Of a DNA stretch of 48,623 bases, positions 41,068 through 48,623 are shown in pieces. The position numbers and the translations under genes were made by a program. The notes under the pieces are model-generated. The model worked only from the letters and a program-made list of their open reading frames with translations, had not been told where the DNA came from and did no database searches. The stretch is from Novosphingobium mangrovisedimenti (GTDB lineage Bacteria > Pseudomonadota > Alphaproteobacteria > Sphingomonadales > Sphingomonadaceae), in NCBI RefSeq assembly GCF_025153475.1, contig NZ_JANZXA010000017.1, forward strand, positions 1-48,623, read 5' to 3'. The number at the start of each line of letters is the position of its first letter. The first letter of the stretch is position 1.

Positions 41068-41739
41068 TCAGGCCTTCCGGGCAAACCAGATGGCATGATG
41101 ATCGCCCTTGTCGTCGGGCGGCGTGTCGATGAGGATTTCCGCCACCTCGAAGCCGGCGGCCTGCAGCTGCGCGGTGAATGCCGCATCGGGCTCGGCCGAC
41201 CAGATGGCGAGAATGCCCTTCGGCCTCAGTGCGGACATGGCGGCCTGCAACCCGCGCCGCGAATAGAGATCGTCGTTCAACCGGCGCGTGAGCCCCTCCG
41301 GCCCGTTGTCGACGTCGAGCAGGATCGCGTCGTACGCCTCCCTTGCCGCATCGATCAGCATCGCGACGTCGTCCATGACGAGCACGACGCGCGGATCGTC
41401 GAGGCAGCCGGCGGTCAGGCTCCGCATCGGCCCCCGCGCCCATTCGATGATCTCCGGCACCAGCTCGGCCACGGTCACACTGGCATCCTCGCCAAGTGCC
41501 GACAGCGCCGCGCGCAAGGTGAAGCCCATGCCGTAGCCGCCGATGAGAAGCTGCGGCTCCGCCCGTCCGCCAAGCCGCTCGCACGTCAGGGTCGCAAGCG
41601 CTTCCTCCGAAATGCTCAGGTCCGAACTCATCAGTTCGTTGTGTTCCAGCATGATGGCGAAATCGCCGGCGTTGTGAATCAGGCGCAGCTCGACGCCGTC
41701 GGGCACGCGGGCCGTGCCGATCACTTCATCCCCTGTCAT
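41068..41739 (-). CDS. Spermidine-synthase-like methyltransferase-fold protein
   Basis: The 223-residue protein has the polyamine-synthase fold. QLLIGGYGMGFTLRAAL is the glycine-rich loop, followed by VTVAELVPEIIEWAR, DDPRVVLVMDDV and YDAILLDVDNGPEG. The DG-type loop matches SpeE-like proteins, but the protein lacks the N-terminal beta strand domain of true SpeE and is short. Function unassigned; it may bind decarboxylated SAM or SAM. It shares a strand with the small coiled-coil gene upstream. Confidence 0.8.
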   Translation of the reverse strand: MTGDEVIGTARVPDGVELRLIHNAGDFAIMLEHNELMSSDLSISEEALATLTCERLGGRAEPQLLIGGYGMGFTLRAALSALGEDASVTVAELVPEIIEWARGPMRSLTAGCLDDPRVVLVMDDVAMLIDAAREAYDAILLDVDNGPEGLTRRLNDDLYSRRGLQAAMSALRPKGILAIWSAEPDAAFTAQLQAAGFEVAEILIDTPPDDKGDHHAIWFARKA

Positions 41740-41754
41740 GGCGACGGTCCCGAT

Positions 41755-42090
41755 CTACTTCCTGCGGGCCTTGCGGGCGGCATAACGCGCATCGCGCGCG
41801 GCCTTGCGGTCAGCCTCGGTGGGTTCGGGTGACGGCGGAGAATTGGCCGCTTGCGCGGCTTGTTCCGCCCTGGCGACACGGGCGAGACGTTTCGCTTCCC
41901 GTTCCGCCTTCGCCTGCGCGCGCTTTTCAGCTTGCGCCGCTTCGCGCTTCAACGCCCGGGCGGCACGTTCGGCCTGCACCTGCGGATCGATCGGCGGCTT
42001 TGCCTTCAAGCGCGCAAGAGCCTTGCTGCGGGCCTGCGCTGCGGCCTTCACCCGGTCTTCAAAGCCGGGCTCCCTGTATCCTGCCATCAA
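41755..42090 (-). CDS. Small basic coiled-coil protein (DUF6481-like)
   Basis: The 111-residue protein is almost wholly helical and rich in Ala, Arg and Lys, with REAAQAEKRAQAKAEREAK in a long coiled-coil stretch (about 35-85), and a basic C-terminus. The start GYREPGFEDRVKAAAQARSKAL resembles DUF6481 of alphaproteobacteria, which I recall without an aligned model. No function can be given. It lies 15 bases upstream of the spermidine-synthase-like gene, probably cotranscribed. Confidence 0.7.
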   Translation of the reverse strand: MMAGYREPGFEDRVKAAAQARSKALARLKAKPPIDPQVQAERAARALKREAAQAEKRAQAKAEREAKRLARVARAEQAAQAANSPPSPEPTEADRKAARDARYAARKARRK

Positions 42091-42348
42091 TCGCTACTCT
42101 GTTCCCTGAGATCGGCGGGATGCGCCAAGGGCAGCGCATTCCGGCTTCATGAAGCGATGTAGGGACAAAGGGAGGAGCCAAGGCGGCCCGATATCCGTCG
42201 ATGGCGACGTCAGCGCGAGCCCTTTAGCACGATATCGCGCCTTGGCCACAATTACCGCGTCGGGCCTCGGTCCCTTCGCGCCATCCCGCGCCCTTGAGTA
42301 TCCGCAAAACCCATGCAACGCTCTTACCCGATCAGGAGAGGATCTTTC
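42091..42348. other. Gap between the coiled-coil gene and the cupin gene
   Basis: The 258-base gap contains the promoters for both divergent genes. A few short open frames exist, but none has conserved residues or a good ribosome-binding site. No repeat is present. Confidence 0.3.
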
Positions 42349-42858
42349 ATGCAGCTGCCGCTAGCCATCCATGAGCAGGACCGCCTGCTCTCGCTCAACG
42401 TCAACGAGGAGCCGGCCATCGATCTGGGCCATCTGATTCCGGGCATGAAACTGTGGCCGCTGTTCCTCGATCCCGACAACGCGACCTGGGTGCTCTACGC
42501 CCGCTACGCGCCGGGCACGCAGCTACCCAGGCACTTCCACACCGGCGCGGTGCACTTCTTCACGATGAAGGGCACCTGGGGCTACAAGGAATATCCGCAG
42601 GACATGCAGACGCCGGGAAGCTACCTCTACGAGCCGCCGGGCACGGTCCACACCTTCCACATCCCCGAAGACGGCGAACCGGTGGAAGGCTTCATGGTCG
42701 TCTCGGGCGTGAACGTCGTTTTCGACGATGAGGGCAATTACCTCTCCACCGACCATGCCGGATCGATGGAGCAGATCTTCCTCGATGCCGTCAGGCGGCA
42801 GGGCATCGACATGCCCCGCTATATCCGCCCCTCCGGTCCCGCCGCCTTCACCGCCTGA
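42349..42858 (+). CDS. Cupin protein (2,4'-dihydroxyacetophenone dioxygenase-like)
   Basis: The 169-residue single-domain cupin has RHFHTGAVHFF (His62, His64, and a nearby His69) and later PPGTVHTFHIPEDGE (His101), giving the metal-binding pattern of cupin 1 and 2. This arrangement resembles 2,4'-dihydroxyacetophenone dioxygenases, which cleave a carbon bond next to a ring, but many cupins with this pattern have other roles. AGGAGAGG lies before the ATG at 42349. It overlaps the phosphatase gene by one base (TGATG). Confidence 0.8.
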   Translation: MQLPLAIHEQDRLLSLNVNEEPAIDLGHLIPGMKLWPLFLDPDNATWVLYARYAPGTQLPRHFHTGAVHFFTMKGTWGYKEYPQDMQTPGSYLYEPPGTVHTFHIPEDGEPVEGFMVVSGVNVVFDDEGNYLSTDHAGSMEQIFLDAVRRQGIDMPRYIRPSGPAAFTA

Positions 42859-43640
42859 TGGACGAGGATCTGGCGCGCCGCCTGCAGCCGCTCGAAGGGG
42901 GCATCAATTTCCGCGACATGGGCGGTTACCCCGCGATGGACGGGCACCGCGTGAAATGGGGCCGGCTCTACCGTTCGGGCACGATGAGCCGTCTCACGCC
43001 CGCCGACCATGCCTACCTTGCCGGACTCGGCATCCGCTGCGTGGTCGATTTCCGCAGCCGGCGCGAACGGGCGCGCGAGCCGAACAGGTGGTGCGCGGCG
43101 GCAGGCATCGACTACTGGAGCCGCGACCATCAGGAAGTCTTCGGCCAGCTCCACACCATGGCCAAACAGGGCATCGGCAGCGAGGAACAGGCGATGGCGA
43201 TCATGGCCGAGGGCTTCCGCCACCTGCCCTTCCAGCAGGCCCCGGCCTATGCCGAACTGGTACGCCGCATTGCCGATGGCCATGTGCCCATCGCCTTCAA
43301 CTGCACGGCGGGCAAGGACCGCACCGGCGGCGCGGCGGCGCTCGTACTGGCGATTCTCGGTACCCCGCGCGACACCATCGTGGCCGACTTCACGCTGACC
43401 GAGCAGGCCGTCGACTTGCGCAAGGCCTTCGGCGCGCGCCCCGAAGATCCCTCCTCGCCTTATGCCGGCCTGTCCGAGCCGGTGATGAATGCGCTCGCCG
43501 GCGCGCGGCCCGGCTACATCGCCGCCTTCCTCGATGCCATCGACGAGCGCTGCGGCTCGATCGAGGGCTATCTTGCCGAAATCGGCGTCCCGTCCGGCGC
43601 CGCCGAAGCGATGCGCGCCCACCTGCTCGAACCGGGCTGA
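42858..43640 (+). CDS. Protein-tyrosine phosphatase family protein
   Basis: The 260-residue protein has the PTP signature CTAGKDRTG with Cys149 and Arg155 (C-x5-R). It begins NFRDMGGY, the lead-in of the bacterial Y_phosphatase3 type (SidP/IphP-like), and has VDFRSRRERAREP. Such enzymes dephosphorylate proteins or, in related forms, phosphoinositides. It is translationally coupled to the cupin gene, so the two may act together. The target is not known. Confidence 0.9.
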   Translation: MDEDLARRLQPLEGGINFRDMGGYPAMDGHRVKWGRLYRSGTMSRLTPADHAYLAGLGIRCVVDFRSRRERAREPNRWCAAAGIDYWSRDHQEVFGQLHTMAKQGIGSEEQAMAIMAEGFRHLPFQQAPAYAELVRRIADGHVPIAFNCTAGKDRTGGAAALVLAILGTPRDTIVADFTLTEQAVDLRKAFGARPEDPSSPYAGLSEPVMNALAGARPGYIAAFLDAIDERCGSIEGYLAEIGVPSGAAEAMRAHLLEPG

Positions 43641-43821
43641 ATCGCAACGGCGTGCCGCGGCGCACGCAAAGGCCTGACGCGCCTGCCGGACGACCGCTTC
43701 GGCGCTGTTTCGAAGCTATTGTGCCACAGCCTGTCGAAACCATCACTCTGTGCGTCGGCGCTAACTTGTGATTCAGGCCGGTGCGCCTACATTGGCGAGT
43801 GAAAGGACGGATATTCCGACA

Positions 43822-45756
<1,935 letters not shown>

Positions 45757-45769
45757 TAGCTACACACGG

Positions 45770-45785
45770 TTCTCCCCCGGGAGAA
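45770..45785 (+). terminator. Short hairpin after ftsH
   Basis: TTCTCCC (45770-45776) pairs with GGGAGAA (45779-45785). It is a stable GC-rich hairpin, 14 bases after the stop, and may pair with the next hairpin as a tandem terminator. Confidence 0.4.
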
Positions 45786-45791
45786 TGCAGG

Positions 45792-45824
45792 AAGGGGCGT
45801 GGAGCATGCAGTTCCGCGCCCCTT
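45792..45824 (+). terminator. ftsH terminator
   Basis: AAGGGGCG (45792-45799) pairs with CGCCCCTT (45817-45824), followed by TTTGC. This is the better terminator of the pair after ftsH, convergent with the DUF3667 gene. Confidence 0.6.
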
Positions 45825-45871
45825 TGCATTGCCAGGCCGATGGAGCCGGAGAGCCCCGGCCTCCTTCGCCT

Positions 45872-46927
45872 TCAGCCGCCCGTCTGCGCCATGATCAGAA
45901 TGAAGAACAGAAGCAGCGCCGTGCCCGAGAACCAGACCAGCAGCCACGCCCGCCACAAGGCGGAAAGGCGTCCCAGCGCGTAAGTCTCGCGAAGCTGCCG
46001 GTACATGTGGACCGGCGGCGCGAAGAACAGCACCGCCCCCACCCACGCCGCGCCAAGCGCGCCCGCCAGCATCGTCACGATCACCAGCATGGTCATGAAG
46101 CATAGCGAGTACGTGACGAACACGGTGTGGTCGTAGAGGTGGAAACGGCGGCTGAAGGGAAACAGCAGCCACAGGAAGGGCACCGAGATCGGTATCAGCG
46201 CCCAGCTGTACTTGTAGGCATAAGTCTGGAGCTTGTAGGTCGCGAGATCCGGGTTGGCCTTGAACTTCTTCAATGCCTTGTCGATCTGCGGGATGTCGCT
46301 GTGGATCCCTTTCCCGGACTTGTCGCTGATTTCGATGTCCAGGCCTTCCGCCTCCAGCGAATCCAGGGCGGCAAGCGCCTCCTTCTTTCTCGCGATCTGC
46401 CGGTCGATACTCCCGGTTGCCTCTCCCCGGACGACAGCGGCGGCGCGCTCGGCCTCCAGCTTCCTCATGTCGGCCCTGACCGACTCCACGTTCTGGCCGA
46501 TCCCGATCAGGTTCCCGGTCGTCTTGCCCTCCTCATGGCCCTGCGTGGCGTGGAAAACCGCGAACATCAGGAAGACGGAAAACAGGAAAAGCGCGATCGG
46601 CGAAATGTAGCTGGCCCGCCTGCCATCGATATATTCGCGGGTCAGCTTGCCCGGCCGCCACGCCAGCAACGGCAGCGTGCGCCAGATCTTGCCCTCGAAA
46701 TGGAACACCCCGTGCAACAGGTCGTGGAAGAACGCCCCCAGCGTGCGGTGCACGTGTGCCGCCTGCCCGCAGGCATGGCAGTGCGATCCGATCAGCGCGG
46801 TCCCGCAATTGAGGCAAGCGCTCTCGTGCGTATGCCCGTCGCCAGCACCGCCGGCCTCCGGCTCCGCCGCGTTCGCGGCAAGGGCGCCCTGCCCGACTTC
46901 CGCCAGACTCTCGCTGATCTCGCTCAT
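45872..46927 (-). CDS. DUF3667 membrane protein with N-terminal zinc ribbon
   Basis: The 351-residue protein has CLNCG (Cys38, Cys41) and CHACG (Cys50, Cys53), a four-cysteine zinc ribbon, then hydrophobic segments at roughly 105-125, and a group of three to four after 240, with a polar, coiled-coil-rich region (about 140-230) between. That matches DUF3667, a membrane family of unknown function. The PGKLTREYIDGRRASYISPIALFLF motif before the first helix is highly conserved in the family. Confidence 0.85.
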   Translation of the reverse strand: MSEISESLAEVGQGALAANAAEPEAGGAGDGHTHESACLNCGTALIGSHCHACGQAAHVHRTLGAFFHDLLHGVFHFEGKIWRTLPLLAWRPGKLTREYIDGRRASYISPIALFLFSVFLMFAVFHATQGHEEGKTTGNLIGIGQNVESVRADMRKLEAERAAAVVRGEATGSIDRQIARKKEALAALDSLEAEGLDIEISDKSGKGIHSDIPQIDKALKKFKANPDLATYKLQTYAYKYSWALIPISVPFLWLLFPFSRRFHLYDHTVFVTYSLCFMTMLVIVTMLAGALGAAWVGAVLFFAPPVHMYRQLRETYALGRLSALWRAWLLVWFSGTALLLFFILIMAQTGG

Positions 46928-47005
46928 GCCTTTCCCCTTGTCCGGGGCAGAATTAGCCGGTTGCCCGGGTGCTGAACAGCCGCATTGTGCAATGCAGCAC
47001 TAGCG

Positions 47006-47836
47006 TCATCCCCGACGCCGTGTCTCCAGCTTCTTTTCGATCGCGCTCCACAACCGGGCGAAGGCCTGCGCGGCCGGGCTGCTCGGCGCGAGCGCACCGA
47101 CGGGCTGCTGGTGCACCGCGCACTGCTCGACCACGCTGGCGTAAGGGATCGCCGGCCAGCTCGGGTTCGCTTCATGCGCCTGGCGATGCAGGTTGCGCCG
47201 CATGTCGAGCATCGACAGCACCGGCAGGATCGGCGGATGCCGCGTCGTGTTTCCGGAAATCTCGCGCACCACCAGATCGAAGGCCCGCGCCGACAGTGGC
47301 GACGGCGGCAACGGCACGATCACCAGATCGGCCGCGCGCACGACTTGCGCCGAAAGCTCGTTCATGACCGGCGGACAATCGAGCACGATGCGTTCGTACT
47401 CCGCCCCCAGCTCAGCGGTCAGCTTCGCCAGACGCTTGCGCTTGCCGATCCGCACCAGCTGCGCATCGAGCGCACGGATGCTCTCGTCGGCGGGAAGGAT
47501 GTCGATGCCTTCCCAGGCGGTTTTCTGGATCAGCGCGCGCGGCGAGCGATCGCGCGAGAACACGTCCTCGGCAAGGCGCGATCCCTTGGGCTCCAGCCCA
47601 TAGAGGAAGCCCGAGCCGCCTGCGGCATCAAGGTCCCACAAAAGCGTGCGGCGCCCGGACAGCACGGCCGAACACCATGCAAGATTGGCCGCGAAGGTCG
47701 TCTTCCCGACACCGCCCTTGACGCTGTAGATGGCAATGGTCGCGCCGGGCGCAGACGCGCCAAGGGGACCGGTCTTCTTGGACGGTCCCCCCGAAGCCCC
47801 TGCGATGCGGGGCAAAGTTCTCTTCTTTCCAGCCAC
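47006..47836 (-). CDS. ParA-family ATPase
   Basis: The 276-residue protein has the deviant Walker A KGGVGKTT (40-47) and a later DLDAAGG and LDCPP that form the ATP site. Two residues that bind the membrane or DNA in MinD or MipZ are not identifiable. The N-terminal 30 residues are polar and basic. It is not a standard ParA of a parABS system because no parB follows. It is cotranscribed in the same direction as rpoZ. Function could be cargo or chemoreceptor positioning, or plasmid-like partition; none is supported directly. Confidence 0.82.
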   Translation of the reverse strand: MAGKKRTLPRIAGASGGPSKKTGPLGASAPGATIAIYSVKGGVGKTTFAANLAWCSAVLSGRRTLLWDLDAAGGSGFLYGLEPKGSRLAEDVFSRDRSPRALIQKTAWEGIDILPADESIRALDAQLVRIGKRKRLAKLTAELGAEYERIVLDCPPVMNELSAQVVRAADLVIVPLPPSPLSARAFDLVVREISGNTTRHPPILPVLSMLDMRRNLHRQAHEANPSWPAIPYASVVEQCAVHQQPVGALAPSSPAAQAFARLWSAIEKKLETRRRG

Positions 47837-47882
47837 AATGTGCAGAGTTGCCGGTCAACTCCGCTCAGTCAACCTTTGGCGA

Positions 47883-48227
47883 TCAACCGTCGTAGTCGCC
47901 GCCGATCGAGGTGTTGCGGGTGGGCGCCGAGGCCGTGATGCGCAGGGCTTCGGCCGACTGGCTGAGCGAGCCGATCTCGTCCATCTCATCGTCGTCCTCG
48001 GGCAGGACACGCTGCATCGAGGTAACCAGCGCTTCCTTGAGTTCGGCCGGCTTGACGGTCTGCTCGGCGATTTCGCGCAGCGCGACAACCGGGTTCTTGT
48101 CACGGTCGCGATCGACGGTCAGTTCGGCGCCACCGGAAATTTCCCGCGCACGCTGCGCAGCCAGCAGGACGAGATCGAAGCGGTTGGGAATCTTGTCGAC
48201 GCAATCTTCGACAGTAACGCGCGCCAT
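47883..48227 (-). CDS. rpoZ: RNA polymerase omega subunit
   Basis: The 114-residue protein starts MARVTVEDCVDKIPNRFDLVLLAAQRAREISGG, the highly conserved omega N-terminus that helps fold beta-prime, and contains DKNPVVALREIAEQTV. The ATG at 48227 is the start expected by conservation; the frame is open upstream to 48269. Its acidic and polar C-terminal tail (EDDDEMDEIG) is longer than in E. coli, as often in alphaproteobacteria. The ParA-like gene follows 46 bases later. Confidence 0.94.
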   Translation of the reverse strand: MARVTVEDCVDKIPNRFDLVLLAAQRAREISGGAELTVDRDRDKNPVVALREIAEQTVKPAELKEALVTSMQRVLPEDDDEMDEIGSLSQSAEALRITASAPTRNTSIGGDYDG

Positions 48228-48350
48228 GGGCACTCCGTAAGAATCTGAAAGTTCGTAAAGAGTGGCCAATAGGTAGCAGCGCCCTGAAAGTCAAGGAAAC
48301 ACGCCCTTTCCCCAGCGGAGCCACGCGTTTTATCGATGTCATTTGAGAAT

Positions 48351-48427
<77 letters not shown>

Positions 48428-48456
48428 TCACCGATGTTGCGTTCGTTAGGAACGCG

Positions 48457-48479
48457 AAGAGGGCCACTAGGGCCCTCTT
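48457..48479. terminator. Hairpin between 5S rRNA and tRNA-fMet
   Basis: AAGAGGGCC (48457-48465) pairs with GGCCCTCTT (48471-48479). A T run (TTTTT) follows on the plus strand. Because the rRNA operon reads on the minus strand, it may be an rRNA processing hairpin, or a terminator that leaves the tRNA with its own promoter. Confidence 0.5.
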
Positions 48480-48539
48480 TTTGGGCTTTCGCCCTTGATC
48501 ATTGAGAATGGGTTTTTTGCGAAGCGCGCCGGCTTCAAT

Positions 48540-48623
48540 GCCTGGCGACGTCCTACTCTTCCAACGCTTGAGCGTAAGTACCATCGGCGCTGTCAGGTTT
48601 CACGGCCGAGTTCGAGATGGGAT
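48540..48623 (-). rRNA. 5S rRNA, 3' part
   Basis: The minus strand contains ATCCCATCTCGAACTCGG and ends GTCGCCAGGC, the conserved loop and 3' stem of 5S rRNA. The 5' part lies outside the window to the right. The gene is the end of an rRNA operon entering from the right. Confidence 0.93.

Overview
The window is GC-rich chromosomal DNA of an alphaproteobacterium, most likely a sphingomonad (Novosphingobium/Sphingobium type). This placement is inference. It rests on the very high third-position GC, the 5S rRNA followed by initiator tRNA at the right end, an SDHAF4-type DUF1674 gene, the serC-serA-hisZ-purA neighbourhood, UPF0262, and three kinds of dispersed palindromic repeats that I associate with sphingomonad intergenic DNA. 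No prophage, insertion sequence, plasmid gene or CRISPR array was seen. Almost everything is housekeeping or ordinary accessory metabolism. One visibly AT-rich gene near 34-35.4 kb is foreign in character.

Layout. 1-2.2 kb: the start of a gene leaving the left edge, a large membrane protein and tRNA-Lys. 2.2-4.5 kb (minus): an exported methyltransferase, N-carbamoylputrescine amidase and folK. 4.6-7.2 kb: msrA, an rsmB-type rRNA methyltransferase, DUF1674 and Hsp20. 7.2-9.5 kb: a LysR regulator divergent from DoxX and a DODA-type dioxygenase. 9.5-17.0 kb (minus, one plus-strand esterase inside): serC-serA-hisZ-SnoaL-like and purA-L,D-transpeptidase, with a probable serC leader RNA. 17.1-21.2 kb: an extensin-like lipoprotein, a HIRAN-like protein, and an amidohydrolase divergent from a cytochrome P450. 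21.3-25.7 kb (minus): the four-gene ATP-grasp / alpha-E / transglutaminase / Anbu proteasome-like operon. 25.8-26.7 kb: a HAD hydrolase and rpmJ. 26.9-29.4 kb (plus): two DUF4136 envelope proteins and an M14 carboxypeptidase. 29.4-31.1 kb (minus): UPF0262, a degenerate GH25 protein and cytidine deaminase. 31.2-33.5 kb (plus): dnaB and a short-chain dehydrogenase-like protein without its catalytic Tyr/Lys. 33.5-35.5 kb: repeats and the AT-rich gene, whose C-terminus looks like a PD-(D/E)xK nuclease. 35.6-41.0 kb: an aminotransferase and hyuB-hyuA. 41.0-45.8 kb: a spermidine-synthase-like protein, a basic coiled-coil protein, a cupin, a tyrosine phosphatase and ftsH. 45.9-48.6 kb (minus): a DUF3667 membrane protein, a ParA-like ATPase, rpoZ, initiator tRNA-Met and the 3' part of 5S rRNA.

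How genes work together. SerC and SerA carry out consecutive steps of serine synthesis. HisZ is the regulatory partner of a short HisG that is not in this window, and PurA commits IMP to AMP. HyuB and HyuA form one ATP-dependent hydantoinase/oxoprolinase-type enzyme. The Anbu operon is a conserved protease/peptide-ligase-like module whose substrate is not settled. I found no complete new multi-gene system. The best candidates for new biology are the AT-rich nuclease-like gene (33982-35415), the Anbu operon, the SDR-like pseudoenzyme behind dnaB, and the RNA hairpins controlling serC and serA.
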